DNA of 64,000 nucleotides, taken from Streptomyces gobiensis. Its GTDB lineage: Bacteria; Actinomycetota; Actinomycetes; Streptomycetales; Streptomycetaceae. Location of the stretch: NCBI RefSeq assembly GCF_021216675.1, contig NZ_CP086120.1:248001-312000 (forward strand), written 5' to 3'. The notes below the pieces were generated by a model. It was not told the DNA's origin, searched no databases, and saw only the letters and a program-made list of their open reading frames with translations. This document shows positions 55,796 through 62,934 of this stretch, piece after piece (within the stretch, counting starts at the first letter, position 1; each line of letters opens with the position of its first letter). A program made the position numbers and the translations under genes.

Positions 55796-55807
55796 GGGGT
55801 GTGACCG

Positions 55808-56233
55808 ATGGTGCTGATGCGTACCGATCCCTTCCGCGAACTCGACCGGCTTACCGAGCGTGTCCTGGGGACGGTCGCCCGTCCGGCCGCCATGCCGCTG
55901 GACGCCTACGAGCATGACGGCATGTTCACGGTCCACTTCGACCTGCCCGGTGTGGAACCGGACTCGATCGACCTGAACGTCGAGCAGAACGTCCTCACGG
56001 TGCGGGCCGAGCGCCCCGCCCCGGTGGGCGCGGACGTGGAGCTGGTCGTGGCCGAGCGTCCGCGCGGTGTGTTCAGCCGACAGGTCTTCCTTGGAGAGAC
56101 GCTGCAGCTGGACAAGATCGAGGCGAGCTACGAAGCCGGCGTGCTCACGGTGCGGATCCCCGTCGCCGAAGAGGCGAAGCCGCGAAAGATCGAGATCAGC
56201 AGCGGTGGTGGGGCGAAGCAGATCCCCAGCTGA
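55808..56233 (+). CDS. Hsp20/alpha-crystallin small heat-shock protein
   Basis: 141 residues, an Hsp18-type holdase. The alpha-crystallin domain runs from about 30 to 130 (LDAYEHDGMFTVHFDLPGV, DLNVEQNVLTVRAERP, GVFSRQVFLGETL, ASYEAGVLTVRIPVAEEAKP). The start is ATG 55808 with GAGGGG upstream. It is divergent from the J protein and dnaK and convergent with a MerR-type regulator, forming a compact heat-shock locus. Confidence 0.95.
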   Translation: MVLMRTDPFRELDRLTERVLGTVARPAAMPLDAYEHDGMFTVHFDLPGVEPDSIDLNVEQNVLTVRAERPAPVGADVELVVAERPRGVFSRQVFLGETLQLDKIEASYEAGVLTVRIPVAEEAKPRKIEISSGGGAKQIPS

Positions 56234-56248
56234 CCGCCCAGGGACGAA

Positions 56249-56291
56249 GCCCGAGGTTGCTGGCCCGCACGGGCCACCGCCTCGGGCTTTT
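56249..56291 (+). terminator. Rho-independent terminator of hsp20
   Basis: Stem GCCCGAGG (56249-56256) and CCTCGGGC (56280-56287), with a nested TGGCCCG/CGGGCCA stem in the loop, followed by TTTT (56288-56291). Confidence 0.9.
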
Positions 56292-56310
56292 GACGCCGTC
56301 GCCCCGCGCC

Positions 56311-56661
56311 TCAGCTTCCGTCGCCGGTGGACTGACCGACCGAATCCCCCTCGGCGTCACCGCGCTCATCCCCGCCCCGAGCGGCGGCCAGGTCCGCCTC
56401 CAGGTCCTCAACCCTGGCCTGCAGGGCCAGCACACGCCGTACACCGGTCAGAGTGAGGCCCTCGCGAGTCAGCCTGATCACCTCAGCCACCTGGCTGATT
56501 TCCCGCCGGGAATAGCGCCGCTGGCCGCCTGCCGAGCGGCGCGGGACCACCACCCCCTGCTCATCGAGGCGCCTGAGGAAGGCCACCTGCACATCGAGCA
56601 TGGCCGCGACCTGCCCGACCGTATACAGCGGAGCATTCACGTCATCGATCGGCAGCTCCAC
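56311..56661 (-). CDS. MerR-family regulator (HspR-like)
   Basis: 116 residues. The winged helix-turn-helix is LYTVGQVAAMLDVQVAFLRR with RRSAGGQRRYSRREI, then a coiled coil (GVRRVLALQARVEDLEADLA). The layout resembles HspR. I chose GTG 56661, with GGGAG upstream; in-frame GTGs at 56664 and 56679 are possible. It is convergent with hsp20 and may repress heat-shock genes here. Its promoter region contains a hexamer array. Confidence 0.85.
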   Translation of the reverse strand: MELPIDDVNAPLYTVGQVAAMLDVQVAFLRRLDEQGVVVPRRSAGGQRRYSRREISQVAEVIRLTREGLTLTGVRRVLALQARVEDLEADLAAARGGDERGDAEGDSVGQSTGDGS

Positions 56662-56766
56662 CACGGGTCTCCCATCCACAAACCAAGGAGAAAATCTGCG
56701 TCCCAGCTTACAGGTTTCCTCCGCAGGAGATGGTAGCCGCAGCGGAGATGACCGACCGCCGCGGCC

Positions 56767-56802
56767 GTGTGCGTGTGCGTGTGCGTGTGCGTGTGCGTGT
56801 GC
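56767..56802. repeat. Six GTGTGC hexamers upstream of the MerR gene
   Basis: GTGTGC is repeated six times without interruption. Together with flanking bases (56766-56807) it is a 42-base run of strict purine-pyrimidine alternation, which can adopt Z-DNA. It lies about 105 bases upstream of the regulator start. Confidence 0.95.
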
Positions 56803-56951
56803 GCATAAGGGTGGCCCCCACGGCGTGTGGAGGAGAACCGTGGAGGCCATGCCTGTTGCGCCGCGAAGCGCAACTCAGTCTTCAGGGTAAATCGCCCCGC
56901 CCCGGGACCAGCAATTACCCGCTTACGGATTCCGGCCGCACGAAGCCACCT

Positions 56952-57092
56952 TTATTGCTCGACCTCTCCCTCATCCGCCCGGTAAGTCCTGGTCCACGTG
57001 GCACCGCAGCGGCAGTCAGACTGCTCCAGCAGCTCGCCTTCCTCGGTCACAGCCAGACCGCGGCTGATGCGGACGTGAACATGCTTACTCAT
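56952..57092 (-). CDS. Small protein with a CxC motif
   Basis: 46 residues: MSKHVHVRISRGLAVTEEGE, then QSDCRCGATWTRTYRADEG. The CRCG motif and the balanced mix of charged and hydrophobic residues suggest a real small protein, perhaps metal-binding. The start is ATG 57092 with GAGGAAG upstream at wide spacing. The family is not recognised. Confidence 0.5.
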   Translation of the reverse strand: MSKHVHVRISRGLAVTEEGELLEQSDCRCGATWTRTYRADEGEVEQ

Positions 57093-57532
57093 AACGGGGG
57101 CTTCCTCTTGAGGGACGTTTCTTACCCATGTAAAGGAAGCGATGATACAGGAACCCAGCGACGCTCGAATATTGGAATATGCCGTCACGGAATATCAAGA
57201 AAGAAAAACGGAAAGTGAGCTCGGATGGCGTCGTGGCGACAGATGGGCGGGAGCGGAGTCAGTCATTGACGGGAGGTAATAGTAGGCAGGGGACAGAGTG
57301 CGGGCGCAGGGGTGTGAGGAAGGACACCCGCGGTCCTGAAGGCTTGTGCGGCAGGGGAGTTGGGGCGCCGGGGGCGGGCCGTGGCAAGGCAGTCAGTTCC
57401 AGTGCCGGGGAGCATCTGTGAGCATGGGGGATCGCCGGGCCCGCACCGTTGCGGAGCCAGCACGCCGAGCCGCTGTCTGCCGCTCGACTTGCCCCGAGCC
57501 CCCGGGCGGGCCCCCCGACCAAGCCTTTCACT
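57093..57532. other. Intergenic stretch without a recognisable gene
   Basis: The first 150 bases are AT-richer (e.g. AAGAAAGAAAAACGG near 57199-57213) and could hold promoters for the small protein or the MFS gene. No coding frame with family features was found. Confidence 0.5.
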
Positions 57533-58954
57533 ATGCCTTCATCTTCTGCGATGCCCTCTTCTGCTGCCCCTGTCCCTGATACCGCCCCCGATCCTGCCGA
57601 GTCCGCGCCGCCCTCCAGACTCCGCCTCGCCCTGCGCCGCCGGAAGGCCGGGCAGGGCGAGGACCGTAAGCCGTGGCGGTGCCTGCGGTATCCCAGCATG
57701 CGACTGTGGTCCGCCGCGAATCTCGTCTCCAATGCCGGCACCTGGATGCAGATGGTGGTCCAGAACCTGCTGGTGCTCCAGATCACCGGTTCCGCCGCGC
57801 TGACCGGTGTATCGGTGGCCGTGCAGGCCGCGCCCGGCCTGCTGCTCGGCCTCGCGGGCGGTGCCGTCGTGGACTCCTGGCCCCGTAAGCTCACCGCTAC
57901 GGTGAGTCAGGCCGTGCTGGGGCTCGTCGCCTTCACCACGGCCTCTCTGGTGGCCTTCGACATCCTGAACGTGCCACTGCTCCTGACGCTGGCCGCGGTC
58001 ACCGGACTGATCGCCACGGTGGACGGTCCGGCGTGCGCGCTGCTGGGCAACGACCTGGTGGAGGCCAAGGACGTACCGTCCGCCATCGCGCTCGGCTCCA
58101 TGGTGCACAGCGTCGGCCGTCTGGCCGGCACCGCGCTGGCCGGTGTGGCGGTGGCCTGGTTCGGCACCGCCGCCGCGTACGCCGCCAATGGGCTGTCGTT
58201 TCTTGTGGTCGCCGCCGTCATTCCGTTCCTCCGGCCGGTGGCCAAGGCGCTCGATCGCCCCGCCGAGCCCGCCGGGGAGAAGCCGCAGCGGAAGAAGCGT
58301 GGCAGCTCCCGTGAGGGGCTGGCGTTCTTCCTCCGCAGGCCACAGCTGGTCGCCCTGGCGGGGATCACCGGGCTGGCCGCGATCTTCGGCCGGAACTACG
58401 GGCTGACGCTGGCCGTTCTGGTCACGGGTCCGCTGGCCGGCGGTGCGGGGGACTTCGGAACCGTCTCCACCGTCCTGGCCATCGGCGGCATGACGGGAGC
58501 GGTGCTCGCCGGACGGCTGCGCAAGCCGTCTGTCCGGCTGGTGGCCACCCTGGCCGCCACCGGGGCGCTGCTCCAGATCGCCGCCGGACTCTCGCCCACG
58601 CTGTCCGTGCTGATCCTGCTGGTGGGCCTGATGGCCATCGCGGAGTCGGTCTCCGATACCGCGGGCGCCACCGTGCTGCAGACGGACCCGCCCGCCCATA
58701 TGCGTGGCCGGGTCCTCGGGGTCTGGCGGAGCGCGAGCACCGGCTGGGGGCTTATCGGTCCTCCGCTGCTCGGTGTGCTCATGGAGCTGGCGGGTGCCCG
58801 TGGTGCCCTGGTCATCGGTGGCCTGGTCATCATTGGTGCCACCGGTGCGGGCGCGCTGCTGCGCAGCCGCCGCCGTACCGAGCCCGTGGCCGTGGTTCCC
58901 GCCCCGCGCCGGCCCGCCTCCGAACCGGTGCGGGAGCTGGCCCAGGTGGCCTGA
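57533..58954 (+). CDS. MFS transporter (EntS-like)
   Basis: 473 residues. A disordered Pro/Ser-rich N-terminus and RRRKAGQGEDRKPW precede about 12 membrane helices. NAGTWMQMVVQNLLVLQITG and VDSWPRKLTATVSQ are typical of the EntS/DHA3-like MFS group, and DPPAHMRGRVLGVWR is the central loop. It is probably an exporter. The start is ATG 57533 by position; ATG 57554 is close by and in frame. The gene is alone on the plus strand. Confidence 0.85.
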   Translation: MPSSSAMPSSAAPVPDTAPDPAESAPPSRLRLALRRRKAGQGEDRKPWRCLRYPSMRLWSAANLVSNAGTWMQMVVQNLLVLQITGSAALTGVSVAVQAAPGLLLGLAGGAVVDSWPRKLTATVSQAVLGLVAFTTASLVAFDILNVPLLLTLAAVTGLIATVDGPACALLGNDLVEAKDVPSAIALGSMVHSVGRLAGTALAGVAVAWFGTAAAYAANGLSFLVVAAVIPFLRPVAKALDRPAEPAGEKPQRKKRGSSREGLAFFLRRPQLVALAGITGLAAIFGRNYGLTLAVLVTGPLAGGAGDFGTVSTVLAIGGMTGAVLAGRLRKPSVRLVATLAATGALLQIAAGLSPTLSVLILLVGLMAIAESVSDTAGATVLQTDPPAHMRGRVLGVWRSASTGWGLIGPPLLGVLMELAGARGALVIGGLVIIGATGAGALLRSRRRTEPVAVVPAPRRPASEPVRELAQVA

Positions 58955-59005
58955 GCACGGGCCGCCGGTGAACGGGAATCTGCCCACTTCGACCTCTGGA
59001 CCACA

Positions 59006-59554
59006 GTGACTGTCAATCTCTCGTCCGTCATAGCCGCCACTACCCGGTGGCTGACCCGGGCCTACCCCGCGGCGGAAGGCGCGCTGAGCGGCACCCTTGC
59101 CGAGGCACAGGCGCGGCAGGCAGTCACGGTCGCGGCGTGGCTGCGCTACCCGACGGCCGTGGACGCCGAGCTGGTCATGGTGGTGGGGCCGGGCGGTTCC
59201 GGACGGCTCGACCAGCTCTGCGGTGCCGACCCCTCCGGGTCCGAAGACGGGGAGTACGCATGGCGCACCTGGGTGGATGAGGTCCTCGTCAGCTGGGCTG
59301 CCTGCCTGCTGACATCGCCCGCCCTGGCGGACGCCGCGGTGGCCGAGATCACCGCCAGTGAGCATGCGAGCGGTTCGCCCGTCGCCTTCCGCCGCCTGAC
59401 CGCACCCGATGCGCTCGACCGGGCGGCCGCGCCGCTGCTGCGGCATCCGGATCTGCTGGCTCCGGTCGCTGATCTGCACCGCGCCGAGCTCCGGCGGCGT
59501 CTCGGCCCGGAGCAGGACCCGGACGGTGACCCGGAGAGCATCACGGCCGACTGA
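59006..59554 (+). CDS. Protein of unknown function
   Basis: 182 residues, mainly helical, with no signal peptide or membrane helix. Segments such as ARQAVTVAAWLRYPTAVDAE and LRHPDLLAPVADLHRAELRR show no known motif. The start is GTG 59006, 51 bases after the MFS gene. Codon use is normal for the genome and the frame is uninterrupted, so a real gene is likely. Confidence 0.65.
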   Translation: MTVNLSSVIAATTRWLTRAYPAAEGALSGTLAEAQARQAVTVAAWLRYPTAVDAELVMVVGPGGSGRLDQLCGADPSGSEDGEYAWRTWVDEVLVSWAACLLTSPALADAAVAEITASEHASGSPVAFRRLTAPDALDRAAAPLLRHPDLLAPVADLHRAELRRRLGPEQDPDGDPESITAD

Positions 59555-59658
59555 CGGACCCGCCCCTCCGCGGGAGCGATGTCGGCGTTTCACGTGATGC
59601 GCTCCGGGGACCCGATTGCCGGGTTCGCGAAGCGGGACACCGGCAGGAGGTGGCCGCT

Positions 59659-59820
59659 ATGACGGCCAAGGCGGGCGAGAAGGCCCAGAAGACAGGCGAC
59701 TTCTACTGCGCCAAGTGCGATGGCAAAGTCCATGTGCAGCAGGGCGACAAGATTCCGAAGTGCCCGAATGGCCACACGGAATTCGAAACCCGGCGCCACG
59801 AGCCCGATACGAAGACATAG
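59659..59820 (+). CDS. Small zinc-ribbon protein
   Basis: 53 residues: GDFYCAKCDGKVHVQQGDKI, then KCPNGHTEFETR. CxxC plus CxxxH is a zinc-ribbon pattern. The start is ATG 59659 with AGGAGG at good spacing. It lies 9 bases before the Vms1-like gene and is probably co-transcribed with it. The function is unknown; it may help in stress or RNA/protein contacts. Confidence 0.8.
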   Translation: MTAKAGEKAQKTGDFYCAKCDGKVHVQQGDKIPKCPNGHTEFETRRHEPDTKT

Positions 59821-59829
59821 GGCCCGACG

Positions 59830-60945
59830 ATGAGACTGTCCTTCCTTGAACCGCTGTACGCGCGCCCGGGCCCGTATGCCTCGGTCTGTCTGGACACCTC
59901 GCGTGACATCGACGATCCGGAGAGGGCCATCGAGCTGCGCTGGCGGCATCTGCGCGACGATCTGGTGGAGCAAGGTGCCGATGACGGGACCGTGCAGGCC
60001 CTGGCGGATGCGGTGGGCACCGACCGGGATGTGCCCGGACGGCACGGGCAGGCGCTGTTCGCGGCACACGGGCAGGTTCTGCTGTCGGAGGAACTGCCCG
60101 AACCACCGGCACAGGACCTGGCACGTTTCGCCCCGCTGCCGGAGGCGATGCCGCTGGCCCTTCAGCACGCCCCCGACATCACGTACGCGGCCGTCGTCAT
60201 CCACCGCATCGACCGGCGGGACAGCGGCGCCGACCATGATGAGCTGGACGTGGATCTCCAGATCGGGCAGTGGCCGCTCAGCAAGGTGCGGCCGGGCGCC
60301 CGTGTCCACCGGCACTTTCGTTTCGCGTCGGACGCGTGGCAGGAGGGCGCGGCACGGGTTGTCGATGACCTCGTTGATCCCACGCGTCAGGACGCCGTCG
60401 AGGCGGTCGTCGTCTGCGGAGAGGTGTGGGCGCGTGGCGTCCTGATCAACCGCATGCCCGTAGCCCTGCGTGAACGTGTCGAGACGCTGGAGGAGGACGG
60501 CGGGCGGACCCGGGAAACGGACCGGGCGCTGCTGGAGGAGGAACTGAACGGCCTGTTCCAGGGGCGTATGAATGACCAGGACGCGGCTTTGACGGAGACA
60601 TTCCTGGCCCAGCGTGCGGCCCGGGGCGGGAGTGAGGTGGAGGGGAAGGCAGCGGCCATCGAGGCCTTGCAGCGTGCTCAGGTACGGGCCCTCCTCATCA
60701 ATCCCGCCGCGGACTTGTCGGAACCGGTGTGGGTGGGTGCGGAGCCGGCGCAGATTGCTCTGGCCGCCGCGGACCTCCGGCATTTCGGGGTCGGCGCCGT
60801 CGCGGAGCAGACGGCCAGCGCCGCGCTGCTCCGCGCACTCGTCGGCACCGGTGCCCAGCTGGTCGTGGTACCGGACGAGCGGCTGACGATGGACGGCCGG
60901 CTGGGCGTCCTGCTGCGCTACACCGAACGCCACGCGGCGCCGTGA
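59830..60945 (+). CDS. baeRF/Vms1-like protein (Rv2629 type)
   Basis: 371 residues. The N-terminal MRLSFLEPLYARPGPYASVC and the eRF1-domain-2-like region (VVIHRIDRRDSGADHDELDV, RVHRHFRFASDAWQEGAARV) fit the bacterial release-factor-like family to which dormancy protein Rv2629 belongs. Members are proposed to act on stalled ribosomes or peptidyl-tRNA. The C-terminal part is an L7Ae-like fold (VRALLINPAADLSEPVWVGA). It is in a run with the zinc-ribbon and DUF2267 genes. Confidence 0.8.
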   Translation: MRLSFLEPLYARPGPYASVCLDTSRDIDDPERAIELRWRHLRDDLVEQGADDGTVQALADAVGTDRDVPGRHGQALFAAHGQVLLSEELPEPPAQDLARFAPLPEAMPLALQHAPDITYAAVVIHRIDRRDSGADHDELDVDLQIGQWPLSKVRPGARVHRHFRFASDAWQEGAARVVDDLVDPTRQDAVEAVVVCGEVWARGVLINRMPVALRERVETLEEDGGRTRETDRALLEEELNGLFQGRMNDQDAALTETFLAQRAARGGSEVEGKAAAIEALQRAQVRALLINPAADLSEPVWVGAEPAQIALAAADLRHFGVGAVAEQTASAALLRALVGTGAQLVVVPDERLTMDGRLGVLLRYTERHAAP

Positions 60946-60971
60946 CCTGAACGGAGCAGGAAGGGGAAGCC

Positions 60972-61679
60972 ATGATCACTCATGAACGGCTGGTCGAGAC
61001 CGTCGCGACCGAGGCCCAGCTGAACCGGTCGGAGGAAGCCACCCATGTGGCCAGAACGGTCCTGGCCGACCTCAGCCTCCGCCTCGGCATGCCGGACCGA
61101 CGGCGCCTGCAGCGAGCCCTGCCCGCCGCCGACCGCGACGCCGCATACGCCACCGTCCCCACGCGGACCGGTGGAGCCGTGGAGTTCTTCCACGACATCG
61201 GCGAACATCTGGGCACCCCACCCGAGCGCGCCCGCTATCTGGCCAGGACCGTGCTGTCCACCCTGCGCGCCTCCGACCCCGAGCTCGTGGATGACATCGG
61301 CGGGCACCTCCCGCCCGACATCGCCGAGCTGTTCGCCGAAGCCGAGCCCGATCCCGCGCGTCAGCACCCTGCCACGCCCGCCCCGGCGCCGCTGACCGTG
61401 GAGGAGGTGAACGAAGCCCTGCGCATCCGGCCGGACTGGAGCGGCGACACCCGCCGCCTGGAGCGCACCGTGACCCTGCCGGCCGACCGCGTCCAGCCGC
61501 TGCTGCGCCGGGTCAAGCTGAACACCCGCGACCTGGGCCATCGCTTCGACTACCGCGTCGCCGGGGGGACGATCACCTTTGTGCTGTACACCCGCTCGGT
61601 GGGGGCGGTCACCGAGCCGGATCTGCGGCTGGCCGACGCGATTGACGCGACGGTCAACGCCTTCGGATCGGGCGGATAG
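60972..61679 (+). CDS. DUF2267 protein fused to a pterin dehydratase-like domain
   Basis: 235 residues. Residues 1-120 are DUF2267 (THVARTVLADLSLRLGMPDR, GAVEFFHDIGEHLGTPPERA). Residues 140-235 (LTVEEVNEALRIRPDWSGDT, LERTVTLPADRV, GAVTEPDLRLADAIDATV) resemble pterin-4a-carbinolamine dehydratase. The catalytic HHP site appears as GHRFD, so only one His remains. The last 26 bases overlap the convergent FAD gene. The role is unknown. Confidence 0.8.
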   Translation: MITHERLVETVATEAQLNRSEEATHVARTVLADLSLRLGMPDRRRLQRALPAADRDAAYATVPTRTGGAVEFFHDIGEHLGTPPERARYLARTVLSTLRASDPELVDDIGGHLPPDIAELFAEAEPDPARQHPATPAPAPLTVEEVNEALRIRPDWSGDTRRLERTVTLPADRVQPLLRRVKLNTRDLGHRFDYRVAGGTITFVLYTRSVGAVTEPDLRLADAIDATVNAFGSGG

Positions 61680-62934
61680 ACGCGGACAGAGCCTCACGAG
61701 GCAGCGGCCCGGCCGGGTGCGGGACGTGGGTCCCGCGGTGGCTGCCCAGCCGCCGCCGTACGCCGTCGACCAGCCGCCGCGCCGTAAAGGAGGCGCCGTA
61801 GACGAAGCGCATCGACGGCCCGAAGGACGGCGCGGTCAGCAGTCCGGCGAAGAACAGCCCGGGCAGGGATGACTCAAAGCGAGCGGTCAGTTCTGGGGCC
61901 CGGCTCCGTCCGACGGTCCGCAGCGTGTCGCGCCGCATCGGCTCGAGCAGCTGGAGCCGCCGCAGATCGGGGGTGAAGCCCGTGGCGGCGATCACATGGT
62001 CGGTCTCCAGTGTCGTCGTCTCTCCGTTCGCGCCGGTGAGCTCGAGCCGTACGCCCGATCCGGCGGGTCCGGCCGCCCGCAGCTGATGTCCCAGCAGCAC
62101 GGGGACCCCTGCCTCGAAGCGTTCACGCAGCCACCAGGCGCCGGCCGGCCCCAGTGCGGTGGCGGCGATACGCACCCGTGTGAAGGCCGGGAGGCGGCGG
62201 ACCGCCCAGGGGATCTCCGACCAGACCCAGCTGGGCCAGCCGGTGCCCAGTCCGCAGTGCGGGTCACGGAGGGCGCGCAGTGAGCCGCGGTGCAGGGGCT
62301 GCGGCGGGGTGTTCCAGTTGATGCGGTCGGCGCGGGCGACGATACGGGCCCGGGCGCCCTGTTCCGACAGCAGCGCCGCGGTTTCCAGGGCCGCCTGTCC
62401 CGCGCCGATCACCGTGACGTCCTTGCCCCGGAAGAGCGAGAGATCGCGGTGGTGGCTGCTGTGTGAGACGAGTCCGGCGGGCAGCGAGCACAGCGCCTCA
62501 GGGCGGTTGACGAACGGCATCACCCCGACCGCGAGTGCGACATTGCGGGCAAGAACGCTCTCGCCCTCCGCCGTCTGCACCAGGTAGCCGTCGGCGTGCG
62601 GCCGGACCGCGGTGACGGTCTGCTCCTCGATCCTCGGTGTGGCACGCTCCCCGAACCACAGGCCGTAGTCGGTGAAGGTTCCGATCGGCAACGGGCTGCC
62701 ATGCTCCGCCGTGAGATTCCGCTCGGCGCAGTAGGCGGCGAGGGTGTGTTCCCCCGAGGGGTCGGACAGATTGGACGACCAGGGCTCGGACTTGAGGAAC
62801 ATGCCCTCAGGCATATGGTCCCGCCATGACGCCATGGGCCGGCCGAAAACACGCAGCTCCAGTCCGGCTGCCGCAGCGTGTGCGGCGACCGACAGCCCAT
62901 AGGGGCCGGCGCCCACCACTACCAGGTCATACAT
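61654..62934 (-). CDS. FAD-dependent oxidoreductase
   Basis: 426 residues. The FAD-binding fold is MYDLVVVGAGPYGLSVAAHA; a second Rossmann fold is DVTVIGAGQAALETAALLSE, and IAATGFTPDL is the conserved ATG region. It resembles the N-hydroxylating monooxygenase and thioredoxin-reductase-like group. The start is ATG 62934, overlapping the upstream gene stop by 8 bases; ATG 62955 is also in frame. It is likely a partner of the ATP-grasp gene in making a small molecule. Confidence 0.88.
   Translation of the reverse strand: MYDLVVVGAGPYGLSVAAHAAAAGLELRVFGRPMASWRDHMPEGMFLKSEPWSSNLSDPSGEHTLAAYCAERNLTAEHGSPLPIGTFTDYGLWFGERATPRIEEQTVTAVRPHADGYLVQTAEGESVLARNVALAVGVMPFVNRPEALCSLPAGLVSHSSHHRDLSLFRGKDVTVIGAGQAALETAALLSEQGARARIVARADRINWNTPPQPLHRGSLRALRDPHCGLGTGWPSWVWSEIPWAVRRLPAFTRVRIAATALGPAGAWWLRERFEAGVPVLLGHQLRAAGPAGSGVRLELTGANGETTTLETDHVIAATGFTPDLRRLQLLEPMRRDTLRTVGRSRAPELTARFESSLPGLFFAGLLTAPSFGPSMRFVYGASFTARRLVDGVRRRLGSHRGTHVPHPAGPLPREALSASIRPIRRR

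Noticed and set aside
55606..55807. HAIR (HspR) or CIRCE operator at the heat-shock locus
   Set aside because: Neither CTTGAGT-N7-ACTCAAG nor the CIRCE dyad is present; only GTTGAGA half-like segments occur inside the direct repeat.
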